From NCBI GenBank assembly GCA_902774055.1, contig CACYGX010000003.1, positions 114,751-178,750 on the forward strand: DNA of 64,000 bases, in the 5' to 3' direction. The notes beneath the pieces are model-generated. The model worked only from the letters and a program-made list of their open reading frames with translations. It had not been told where the DNA came from and did not search any database. A program made the position numbers and the translations under genes. The DNA is from an uncultured Bacteroidales bacterium (GTDB lineage: Bacteria; Bacteroidota; Bacteroidia; Bacteroidales; Muribaculaceae). Positions 1 to 7,501 of the stretch are shown here, piece by piece; within the stretch, counting starts at the first letter, position 1, and each line of letters starts with the position of its first letter.

Positions 1-107
1 ATTTTGTTTTGTTGAGACGCAGCCTATTTTATCCAAAAATAGTGCCAGTCGAACACAAAACAAATCGATTTTGTTTTGTTGAGACGCAGCCTATTTTATT
101 CAAAAAG
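1..107. repeat. Direct repeat, two copies of a 39-nt unit, period 67
   Basis: A 39-nt unit starting ATTTTGTTTTGTTGAGACGC occurs at 1-39 and again at 68-106 with a single difference, 67 nt apart. The second copy runs over the stop codon of the minus-strand carboxypeptidase gene that ends at 96, so the last residues of that protein are encoded in repeat sequence. The GAGACGCAG core also forms the stem of the terminator at 12077. The repeat may continue to the left of the window, so the copy number is unknown. Confidence 0.8.
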
Positions 108-1526
108 ATTGCAAAGGAAGACGCCAATTTGCTCCCTGATGCTAGCCCTTGAACAGTTGAAATTGTTGACCAACACAGCAAAGGCATATCGGGGTTTGTC
201 GGCGGGATAGTAACCCACATAGCACTGCACATGGCGCATACTACCTGACTTGATCACTATCTGCTGACTCAACATGTTGTTTTCCATTGTTTTCCCAACG
301 CGGTCCGAAGCCGTCGGCATCAGGTCACACAAGCGAATGCCGTCAAACCGTCGGTCGGCCATCATCGTGAGCATGTCTCCAAAGAAATTGACCGATGCCT
401 TGTTGCCCCTGGCCAGTCCGCTACCATCGCGCATGAACAATGGATCGGTGTTAATACCTTGCAGTTCAAGCCAATGCTTGACAGCAGCCACACCCACAGC
501 ATCCAGGTCGGGCGGCATATTCTCTTGCCCCTTGAGCTCCCAATCGCGGGCACCGATGGCACGCAGCAAGGCGTGGGCAAACATATTGTCGCTGCGGTCG
601 AGCAACGAGGTGATGATTTCGGACAACTCGGGTGACTTGTGCAACACGAGCAGCGAAAGTTGGGCAGCATGATTATCAAGAGCCTCGGCGGGTTCAGACA
701 ATTGGATGCCATTGTTGCGGATGGCGCGTTCCAGGCTGTCGGCCAGCATGGGGGCCGGCGTGGGATTGGCGTAGGTGTTGCGGTAAGTCCTGGCAGTCGT
801 CTCGCCCGTGAAAACCAGGGCGGGCGTGCTGTAGTCAAGATAGGGAGTGATGGCGTTGCGGCCACGGCTGCCACGACAACGACTAATCACCTTCACGCCA
901 GGAACAGGAGGCTTGATGGATGAGCGAGACACCCTGCCACGGGAATCCATCGTGCAAGAGACGGTCATCAGGTTATCGTGAAAATTCAGGGCATGCACCG
1001 CGGCTCCGTAGTTGTAGGCCAGGTCGCCGACGTCCCAATCCTCGTCATAATAGGGGTAACCGTAATAGGAATCGTCACAGATGATATTGCCCTCGATCCT
1101 GGCGATGCCTTGGGCGCTCAGGGCACCGATAATCTCATCGACGATGTTAGCCTGGTTGGGCATGAACACCGAACCCAGGGTGGGATCGCCCATGCCCTTG
1201 ACGATGATGTCGCCGTAGAGGCAATTGTCACGAATTTCTCCATCGATATAGACCGGCGTCTCGAAGCGGAAATGAGGTCCCAGCAGCCCCAGGGCTGCCG
1301 ATGACACCACAGTCTTCATCGTCGAGGCCGTGATATTGGCCTGATCGGGGCGATAACTGGCAATGGACTTGGCGGAGTCCAGGTCGATGACATTAACGCC
1401 CACCGAAGCGTAGCGCAATGAGTTGTGAGACACAAACTTGTTGACCGCTTCCTGGGCCGTGTAAGCTGTGAGTTGCAGCGTGGCGGCCAGCGCCAGTGCC
1501 ATAGACAGGATGATTCTCTTCTTCAT
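96..1526 (-). CDS. dacB: D-alanyl-D-alanine carboxypeptidase / endopeptidase, PBP4 (peptidase S13) family
   Basis: A low-molecular-weight penicillin-binding protein that trims or cleaves D-Ala peptide links of peptidoglycan in the periplasm. All three active-site motifs of the S13 family are readable: S-x-x-K as STMK at residues 68-71, SDN at 312-314, and the KTG box as KSG at 426-428. A signal peptide begins MKKRIILSMALALAA. The start chosen is the ATG at 1526; an upstream in-frame ATG at 1589 would add 21 residues ahead of the signal peptide and overlap the neighbouring gene. The 476-residue length suits the family. It lies 14 bp behind the HExxH membrane protein gene, probably in one operon. 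The 3' end runs into a direct repeat. Confidence 0.92.
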   Translation of the reverse strand: MKKRIILSMALALAATLQLTAYTAQEAVNKFVSHNSLRYASVGVNVIDLDSAKSIASYRPDQANITASTMKTVVSSAALGLLGPHFRFETPVYIDGEIRDNCLYGDIIVKGMGDPTLGSVFMPNQANIVDEIIGALSAQGIARIEGNIICDDSYYGYPYYDEDWDVGDLAYNYGAAVHALNFHDNLMTVSCTMDSRGRVSRSSIKPPVPGVKVISRCRGSRGRNAITPYLDYSTPALVFTGETTARTYRNTYANPTPAPMLADSLERAIRNNGIQLSEPAEALDNHAAQLSLLVLHKSPELSEIITSLLDRSDNMFAHALLRAIGARDWELKGQENMPPDLDAVGVAAVKHWLELQGINTDPLFMRDGSGLARGNKASVNFFGDMLTMMADRRFDGIRLCDLMPTASDRVGKTMENNMLSQQIVIKSGSMRHVQCYVGYYPADKPRYAFAVLVNNFNCSRASIREQIGVFLCNLFE

Positions 1527-1540
1527 ATTGATGATTGTAA

Positions 1541-1879
1541 TTATTTGCGATGTCGGGCTGCAGGGCGCATGTAATGCCTCCAGGCACACAAGGGGCGCTC
1601 CTTGAGGTAGTTCAGGTTGCGCTGGTTGGCATAGGCCTCACGCTCAAACGAGATGTTGCGATAGGCATTGCCACGCATGGTCAACCTCACCAGCCACTCT
1701 ATAATATAAATAATGTAGAAAAACACATACAGCAACTCCCGCTGCTGTGCCGTGTGGATGCGCTCGTGATTGATGAGTTCGTTGCTCAAATATACCCCGT
1801 GGTGCACAAAAAGAATCCCAAGCAGGTTGATGGCCGAGAATCCGTGAAAGGGCAATATCGAGGTCCGCACAATTTTCAT
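1541..1879 (-). CDS. Small membrane protein with an HExxH motif (conserved hypothetical)
   Basis: A 112-residue protein with one strong hydrophobic segment (about residues 50-65, LLYVFFYIIYIIEWLV) and the sequence NHERIH just before it, which is a literal HExxH zinc-protease motif followed by a helix. Downstream of the membrane segment comes a region rich in R, N, E and Y containing FEREAYANQ. This arrangement resembles a stripped-down M56/BlaR-like peptidase core; I infer that it may be a membrane metalloprotease, but no activity is established and the usual third zinc ligand is only guessed at (E in FEREAY). It is the first gene of a probable operon with the PBP4 gene. A TAACTTTG promoter box ends only 5 nt upstream of the ATG, so the mRNA may be leaderless. 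Confidence 0.75.
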   Translation of the reverse strand: MKIVRTSILPFHGFSAINLLGILFVHHGVYLSNELINHERIHTAQQRELLYVFFYIIYIIEWLVRLTMRGNAYRNISFEREAYANQRNLNYLKERPLCAWRHYMRPAARHRK

Positions 1880-1884
1880 GGGGG

Positions 1885-1892
1885 CAAAGTTA
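1885..1892 (-). promoter_or_regulatory. Bacteroidetes -7 promoter box for the 1879 gene
   Basis: On the minus strand the sequence reads TAACTTTG, a perfect match to the TAnnTTTG element. Only five C residues separate it from the ATG, predicting a start of transcription at or next to the start codon. Confidence 0.65.
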
Positions 1893-2096
1893 CAACATTA
1901 TTTGCAAAGTTGACTCATTTCTCGTCACTACAACCCGGGCAAACAGGTGTCAAAACAACTTAAAAGGGCTACAACCCCCACAAAATCCCACTAAAAACCA
2001 CCCAAAATAATAATTTGTTGTCAAGAAAGCTTGCAAAATTGGCAAATTTAAACTTACTTTGCAGTTTGGAAGAAAAAATATAAATTTATTTGTATT

Positions 2097-2672
2097 ATGG
2101 ATAGCGCCCTAAAAGTTATCGGACTAGCATTGTTGTATGTCTTCGCAGTTTCCATCGTGGAGTTGGTGGGATTCTTCCACCCCTTCTTTTGGACCTACAG
2201 CGCCGTGTTTGCCGCTGTGATTGCTGCATGGCCCTACTTCAAGCTGTGTCAGCGTTTCCCCATGCCTGGCCTCGCCATCCTGTGTGCGGTGCTGTTGTTG
2301 TTTATAAACTTCATCTTCGGTCAAGGGCATGAGTACTACGCTCTGGGATGTGTAGGATTTGGCTGCATTGCCGAGGGACTGCGCAAGTTCCTGGGCAATT
2401 ACCGCGATCGCCGAGGCGTCATCGCCAGCTATGCCGCCATGTCGCTCATTCCGTTCTCCAAGAGCATTGTTCTATGGGTGGACTATGATTCGGCGATGCA
2501 ACTCATTGTCAACAACATGGGCGACATCTATGCCGCAGTGATGGGCCGCATGCTCTCGAAGTATATGGCGCTCTCGATGGTGGTATTGACCCTGATATTC
2601 GCCGTGGTCACCATGTGGATTCTCACCAAGCACTGGCATCCACGCGATGAGTACCACGTCATTATCGAATAA
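2097..2672 (+). CDS. Putative ECF transporter S component, MptD / Trep_Strep-like family
   Basis: A 191-residue integral membrane protein with about five hydrophobic helices: residues 6-30, 35-50, 58-75, 80-95 and a long C-terminal one near 155-178. It has short charged loops (YRDRRG) and no signal peptide. Size, helix pattern and the GLALLYV...F..FWTYSAVFAAVIAAWP-like N-terminus fit the MptD/Trep_Strep group of putative substrate-binding (S) subunits of energy-coupling-factor importers. No ATPase or T subunit lies nearby, so it would have to use a shared ECF module encoded elsewhere, or else be an unrelated small membrane protein. The substrate cannot be told. A terminator follows at 2704. 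Confidence 0.55.
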   Translation: MDSALKVIGLALLYVFAVSIVELVGFFHPFFWTYSAVFAAVIAAWPYFKLCQRFPMPGLAILCAVLLLFINFIFGQGHEYYALGCVGFGCIAEGLRKFLGNYRDRRGVIASYAAMSLIPFSKSIVLWVDYDSAMQLIVNNMGDIYAAVMGRMLSKYMALSMVVLTLIFAVVTMWILTKHWHPRDEYHVIIE

Positions 2673-2703
2673 TAAAGAGTAATAAGTGTTTTATTTTCAT
2701 GGG

Positions 2704-2741
2704 AATAGGCGATGCACAATTGAGTGTATCGTCTATTTTTT
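2704..2741 (+). terminator. Rho-independent terminator after the ECF S-component gene
   Basis: The arms AATAGGCGATGCAC (2704-2717) and GTGTATCGTCTATT (2724-2737) pair over 14 positions if G-T wobbles are allowed, with loop AATTGA, and run directly into a T tract. Confidence 0.75.
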
Positions 2742-2798
2742 CCAAAACCCCTCCTTCGGCGGCATAATTTGTTGATTAACAAGCATTGTCAGGTAAAA

Positions 2799-3102
2799 TA
2801 CGATAAAAGTCCATAAGCGGCTGAACAACAATGCTCTAATGCTAGTTTCACAAAAAGAAGCTTACTTTAAAGCCCGTAGGGCTGCAAGAGCATAGGCAGG
2901 AGTGCAGCGAAGCGGAACTCCTGTACACAATCGCCACACACAAATAATAGCTCCATTAGGGGCGACAGACTGTGTATCAGGCATTTACTGACGCTCCGAT
3001 GGGGCTATGACTTGCGATTTACTATTGCAGGGGTTTCACTCGGCTTCGCCTCGTTGCACCCCTGCCTAAGTTCTGACTGATCCTAACGGAGCTTTTATCG
3101 TA
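2799..3102. repeat. 304-bp structured element with terminal inverted repeats
   Basis: The ends are inverted copies of each other: TACGATAAAAGTCC at 2799-2812 and GGAGCTTTTATCGTA at 3088-3102. Inside, AGCTCCATTAGG (from 2949) and CCTAACGGAGCT (to 3093) form a second inverted pair, and GCAGGGGT...ACCCCTGC forms a third hairpin whose loop contains CTCGGCTTCGCCTCG. No open reading frame of note is present. A similar element of 306 bp lies at 32385-32690. It fits a MITE- or REP-like mobile non-coding repeat. This element accounts for most of the gene-free stretch 2673-3209. Confidence 0.7.
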
Positions 3103-3132
3103 CACTATTGATTGACTACTGATATCCGTCAT

Positions 3133-3154
3133 ATTAGCGAAATTCGCATTAAAG
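3133..3154. repeat. AATTCG-family palindromic repeat, short copy
   Basis: ATTAGCGAAATTCGCATTAA is present here and again, identically, at 52190-52211. An inverted version is at about 29352-29370. It lies downstream of the stop codon of the minus-strand gene that ends at 3210. Confidence 0.7.
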
Positions 3155-3209
3155 AGGCACAGGGGATTGTGTCTCGACGCAGCGTAATGAAAATTGTCAG
3201 GGAGTCGAG

Positions 3210-5207
3210 TTACTCGGCTGTGGGTTGCAGGGTGTCAGGGTTGGAGGTGTTGCGGTTCTCGTCCTCAATCTCCTTGTCGATGGACTCGAAGCGGCTGTGC
3301 TGGCTCTTGTACTCGGGGACAAACTCCTTCATGGCATATATCATGGAATGTATATCACCCTTCGAAGCAAACTTGACAATTTTGTCAATGTTGCCACACA
3401 CCTCGTTGTAGTTATAGGTCTTCACCTTGGCTGTCATGATCTTGCGGTTGACGGTGGCGGTGGTCTTCTCCTTGTCGTTGAGCAGCTCCTCGTAGAGTTT
3501 CTCGCCAGGACGTAGGCCAATCTCCACAATCTTGATGTCGATGTCGGGCTTGAGGCCAGCCAGCGAAATCATGCGGCGCGCCAAGTCATAAATCTTGACA
3601 GGCTCACCCATGTCGAAGATGTATATCTCGCCACCGCTGCCCATGCACCCAGCCTCGAGCACGAGCGAGCAAGCCTCGGGGATGGTCATGAAGTAACGGA
3701 TAATCTCTTTGTGAGTCACCGTGACTGGACCGCCAGCGGCAATCTGTCGCCTGAAGAGCGGAATTACCGAACCGTTACTGCCCAGCACGTTGCCGAAGCG
3801 CGTGGTGATGTACTGGGTCTTCTTGCCCATCTTCTTGGCACTATAGAACAAGGATTGACAATAAATCTCGGCCAGACGCTTGGTGCAACCCATCACATTG
3901 GTCGGGTTAACCGCCTTGTCGGTCGAGATCATCACAAACTTGTACACATTATATTTCAATGCCAAGTCGGCTACGTTGCGTGTACCCATCACATTGGCCA
4001 GGATGGCCTCGCTGGGATTGATTTCCATCATGGGAACGTGCTTGTAGGCCGCAGCATGGAACACATAGCATGGCCTGAACTGGCTGAAGGCCTCCTCCAC
4101 GCGTTCGCGGTTGCGGACATCGCCCATGAACAACTCGATGTTGGCCTTGGGATAGTCCTTCTTCATCTCCAGGGAGAGGTCGTGCATCGGCGTCTCGGCC
4201 TGATCGAACAGCACAATCTTGCTGGCGCCATAGCTGGCCACTTGGCGCACGATCTCGCTGCCGATAGAGCCACAGGCACCGGTAATGAGGACGCACGCGC
4301 CCTTGATGTGCTGCCTTACCAGCGGGTTATCGAGTTCGATGGGGTCACGGCCGAGCAAGTCCTCGATTTGCACCTCCTTGATCATGGTCGAAATACCCGA
4401 CTTATTGTCCTTGTTCTGCTCGAACTCAGCCACCTTGTTCATGGCCAGCAGACTGATATCGTTCTTGATGAAGTAGTCGGCAAAACCGCTACTCATCATG
4501 TTATAACTCTTGGAATCAAAGAGGAGGGCCTCGATGTTGTTCTCGCGGAAGATGTCGTTCATCTGCTTGGGGTCAAACTGATAGACCTTGAGGCCATTGA
4601 GTTCTGAAGTATCCTGACCGGAATTGATGCTGAGCAGGCCCACGGGCAGATATTTACCCCCGATTTCACCCTTCAAGGCGTTAGCCAGCAGCACCGAACT
4701 GAACGAAGTGCCCAGTACCAGCACGCGCTTACGCCCCTTGGTGTCGCTATTCATGCGCATGTAGAGATACTTGATGCACAAGCGCTCAATCATCATCATC
4801 GAGAAGGATAACGCACCGATAATGAGGATATTCCAGAACTTCATGAACGGCGTGCCCACGATGGCCAGTTTCACGATATTGATGATGATGAGCAGGACTG
4901 TCGAGACGGCAATCGCCATGAAGATACGGTACAGGTCCTCTATCACCGACAAGCGGATGACACAGGTATAACTCTTTGATATATAGGTTACAAGAAAATA
5001 TACTACCAACACCACAAAGGCATTGGTAAGAATCGTCGTCGGAGCGAAGACGAGGTGCATCGAGTACATGTCGGCCACAACCGTCGAGACAAAGCTCACC
5101 AGTACGATGAGCATGTCCAGCAACAGAATAATCCATCGCGGTGTGGTCTTCACCTTGAATGACCTGAAAATCCTCAAGCCAAACAGTTTATTTATTAGTC
5201 TCTCCAT
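3210..5207 (-). CDS. Membrane-bound sugar-nucleotide dehydratase / epimerase, CapD-FlaA1-WbpM type
   Basis: A 665-residue protein with four N-terminal membrane helices (about residues 20-125), a first Rossmann-like domain around 160-240 (VLVLGTSFSSVLLA), and a C-terminal short-chain dehydrogenase domain with the nucleotide-binding motif TGACGSIGSE near residue 310. In place of the usual YxxxK catalytic pair the sequence has MISTDKA...NVMGCTK, the Met-x-x-x-Lys form typical of the FlaA1/WbpM inverting 4,6-dehydratases acting on UDP-GlcNAc-like substrates. This makes it a first step in making deoxy-amino sugars for capsule, O-antigen or glycoprotein glycans. It stands alone here, with no glycosyltransferase or flippase next to it. 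The C-terminal tail past residue 600 is charged and poorly conserved-looking. Confidence 0.9.
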   Translation of the reverse strand: MERLINKLFGLRIFRSFKVKTTPRWIILLLDMLIVLVSFVSTVVADMYSMHLVFAPTTILTNAFVVLVVYFLVTYISKSYTCVIRLSVIEDLYRIFMAIAVSTVLLIIINIVKLAIVGTPFMKFWNILIIGALSFSMMMIERLCIKYLYMRMNSDTKGRKRVLVLGTSFSSVLLANALKGEIGGKYLPVGLLSINSGQDTSELNGLKVYQFDPKQMNDIFRENNIEALLFDSKSYNMMSSGFADYFIKNDISLLAMNKVAEFEQNKDNKSGISTMIKEVQIEDLLGRDPIELDNPLVRQHIKGACVLITGACGSIGSEIVRQVASYGASKIVLFDQAETPMHDLSLEMKKDYPKANIELFMGDVRNRERVEEAFSQFRPCYVFHAAAYKHVPMMEINPSEAILANVMGTRNVADLALKYNVYKFVMISTDKAVNPTNVMGCTKRLAEIYCQSLFYSAKKMGKKTQYITTRFGNVLGSNGSVIPLFRRQIAAGGPVTVTHKEIIRYFMTIPEACSLVLEAGCMGSGGEIYIFDMGEPVKIYDLARRMISLAGLKPDIDIKIVEIGLRPGEKLYEELLNDKEKTTATVNRKIMTAKVKTYNYNEVCGNIDKIVKFASKGDIHSMIYAMKEFVPEYKSQHSRFESIDKEIEDENRNTSNPDTLQPTAE

Positions 5208-5434
5208 GTTATGTTTTCACTACAAATACATAGCGGTGAGGACTATGGTTTACAATAAGTAACACACAATGTGGCCCCACTTTACAGCTATGTTTTAGCG
5301 CACAAATTTAATGCAATTATTTTAATAACCCATAATTAACATTAAAAAAGTGTTGACAAAAATCCAAATTCAGGTTTTTCTAGAGTTTGTATTAAAAAAT
5401 ATCAACAAAGTGGTGCTGAATGAGGGATTTTACG

Positions 5435-5442
5435 TAATTTTG
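5435..5442 (+). promoter_or_regulatory. -7 promoter box for the 5464 lipoprotein gene
   Basis: TAATTTTG matches TAnnTTTG and ends 22 nt before the chosen ATG at 5464. That also argues against the upstream in-frame ATG at 5350, which would lie ahead of the promoter. Confidence 0.5.
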
Positions 5443-5463
5443 CGGGTTAAATGGTATTTTCAC

Positions 5464-6642
5464 ATGGCAAAAGTGACAAGAATACTCTTCAAATTTAAGA
5501 CTGCAATGGTAGCGCTGGCTGCGCTCACTCTGGTATTGAATTCCTCGTGTTTTGGTGACGAACCGGCAAACTGCGAGGCCGATATCGAGTCCGCAACCCT
5601 GCATGTGACGGATCCCGAGGCGGTATTTTACCAGATGACCGACTCGTTCAAGTTAGTGATGTCGACCGACACCGCCATCGTGTTTGTCGTGCGCGGCAAT
5701 GCCGATGTGACGGCGCTGAGCCCCACGTTCATCCTCACTCCGGGCGCCACTATCATTCCAGCCAGTGGCAGCACCCATGATTTCTCGGCTGGCCCCGTCA
5801 GCTACACGGTGACCTCGCAGGACGGCAGGTGGCAGCGCCGCTACACCGTGAGCGTCGTGCCCACATCACACGAGGTGGCCGACACCACGTGCTATGACTT
5901 TGAATTCTTTGAACTGGAGACGGCCAACCAGCACTATTACACGTGGCACAACCTGTTGCCCGACGGCTCGCTGGGCAACGACTGGGCGACGGCCAACGAG
6001 GGCTACCGCCTGTCGATGGGCAGCGCTGGGCCCATGGACTACCCCACTACCCCGCTACTCGAGGCCTATGACGGCTCGGGCGTATGCCTGATGACGCGCG
6101 ACACGGGCCCCTTCGGCAGGATGGCCAACAAACGGCTCGCTGCCGGCAACATGTTCCTGGGAACGTTCGACGTCCGCATCGCGATGAGCGACCACCTGCA
6201 CGCCACGCGTTTCGGCCTGCCATTCACCAGCCGTCCAGACAGTTTCACTGGCTATTACACCTTTGAGCCTGGCGATTTTGTTCAGGACTTCTATGGCAAC
6301 CCCATTGCCGGCAGGGTCGATTCGGCCGACGTCTATGCCGTGTTCTACCGCAACCACGATGCCGATGGCAACGAGGTCGTCCTCTATGGCGACAACGTGC
6401 TGTCGAGCAGTCAAATCGTGGCCGTTGCCGACCTGGGCTATGTCGAGCCCACGACGCAGTGGAAGCCGTGGAATGTGAAGTTTGAATACCGTGAGGCCAT
6501 TGACGAGCGCCTGCTGGCCAACCGTGGCTACAGCCTGGCCATCGTGTTCTCGTCGAGTGCCGCCGGCGGCAGTTTTGTCGGTGCCATCGGCAGCCGCCTC
6601 TGTGTGGACAAGGTGCGGCTGATCTGCACTCATGAGGAATAA
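5464..6642 (+). CDS. PCMD-domain lipoprotein
   Basis: A 392-residue secreted lipoprotein. The start at 5464 gives a clean signal peptide (MAKVTRILFKFKTAMVALAALTL cut here to its sense: basic N-end, hydrophobic core) ending in the lipobox-like LNSSC. Residues about 25-130 look like an immunoglobulin-like domain (ADIESATLHV...YTVTSQDGRWQRRYTVSV). The rest matches the putative carbohydrate metabolism domain (PCMD), with the typical WHNLLPDGSLGNDWATAN, SRPDSFTGYYTF and VDSADVYAVFYR segments. PCMD proteins are Bacteroidetes surface proteins of uncertain glycan-binding or hydrolytic role. It is the first gene of a four-gene unit that ends at the terminator at 9632. Confidence 0.85.
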   Translation: MAKVTRILFKFKTAMVALAALTLVLNSSCFGDEPANCEADIESATLHVTDPEAVFYQMTDSFKLVMSTDTAIVFVVRGNADVTALSPTFILTPGATIIPASGSTHDFSAGPVSYTVTSQDGRWQRRYTVSVVPTSHEVADTTCYDFEFFELETANQHYYTWHNLLPDGSLGNDWATANEGYRLSMGSAGPMDYPTTPLLEAYDGSGVCLMTRDTGPFGRMANKRLAAGNMFLGTFDVRIAMSDHLHATRFGLPFTSRPDSFTGYYTFEPGDFVQDFYGNPIAGRVDSADVYAVFYRNHDADGNEVVLYGDNVLSSSQIVAVADLGYVEPTTQWKPWNVKFEYREAIDERLLANRGYSLAIVFSSSAAGGSFVGAIGSRLCVDKVRLICTHEE

Positions 6643-6674
6643 ACAATGAGTTTCTAAGACTTTAATGATGACCA

Positions 6675-7427
6675 ATGATTTCTAGAAAACATATCATATT
6701 GATGCTGATGACCATGGCCACGGCTATGAGCCTCCAAGCGACGATACTCGACAGTGTGGCTGTGGATGCACGCCTTGGATACATGGTTGGCGGCACGCTG
6801 CCCACCCGCATTGGCCATGAGATTCGTGGCATCAACAACTTTGACCTGAGCCTGAATTTTGCCGTCTCGGCCGAGGCCTCTTATCCACTGAACAACAAGT
6901 GGGCCATTCATTCGGGATTGCGCTACGAGACGGGCGGCATGGACGTGGACAGCCGTGTCAAGAACTACGACATCGAGGTCGTCAGGGGCGGCGAATCGCT
7001 CTCGGGCGTTTTTGTCGGAAACGTGCGCATCAAGAGCACCCAGCGCCGCATCACCCTGCCCGTCCAGGCAGCCTATAACCTCAGCAACAGCGTCACCCTG
7101 CGCGGCGGCCTGTTCATGGGATGGCTGACCCACCGCCGGTTCTGGGGATGGGCCTATGACGGCTACCTGCGCGAGGGCTCGCCTGTGGGTCCCAAAATCG
7201 AGATGGGCGTCGAGCCCGGCGAGCGTGGCGACTTTGAATTTGACACCAGCATGCGCATCTTCCAGTGGGGACTCGACGTGGGCGCCGACTGGCAATTCCA
7301 TCCCCGATGGGGCTTGTTTGCCGAGTTGACCTATGGCCTTAGTGGCCTGTTCAAGAGCGACTTTCACTCGGTGCAGACCCTGCGCCCGATGTACGGCACG
7401 TTAGGCATCCTGTACCGCATCCGATAA
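6675..7427 (+). CDS. Outer-membrane beta-barrel protein (OMP_b-brl_2-like)
   Basis: A 250-residue protein with a short signal peptide (to about residue 22, SLQATILDS) followed by alternating amphipathic strands such as NFAVSAEASYPL, WAIHSGLRYETGG, LPVQAAYNL and LGVDVGADWQFH-like segments, ending in an aromatic/basic strand (GTLGILYRIR). This is the pattern of the small 8- to 10-strand porin-like barrels common in Bacteroidales. It starts 32 bp after the PCMD lipoprotein and probably shares its mRNA, so it may be an outer-membrane anchor or companion of the surface proteins made by the neighbouring genes. No substrate can be read from the sequence. Confidence 0.8.
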   Translation: MISRKHIILMLMTMATAMSLQATILDSVAVDARLGYMVGGTLPTRIGHEIRGINNFDLSLNFAVSAEASYPLNNKWAIHSGLRYETGGMDVDSRVKNYDIEVVRGGESLSGVFVGNVRIKSTQRRITLPVQAAYNLSNSVTLRGGLFMGWLTHRRFWGWAYDGYLREGSPVGPKIEMGVEPGERGDFEFDTSMRIFQWGLDVGADWQFHPRWGLFAELTYGLSGLFKSDFHSVQTLRPMYGTLGILYRIR

Positions 7428-7501
7428 CCAAAGTTCACTATTTCCGGGCTACAATCAATTCATGCATAAAACTAACTAAGGATAAATATTAATTAAAAAC
7501 A

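Noticed and set aside
5208-5463. Search for a riboswitch or second gene ahead of the PCMD lipoprotein
   Set aside because: Only AT-rich DNA and a promoter box are seen; no conserved riboswitch core could be recognised.
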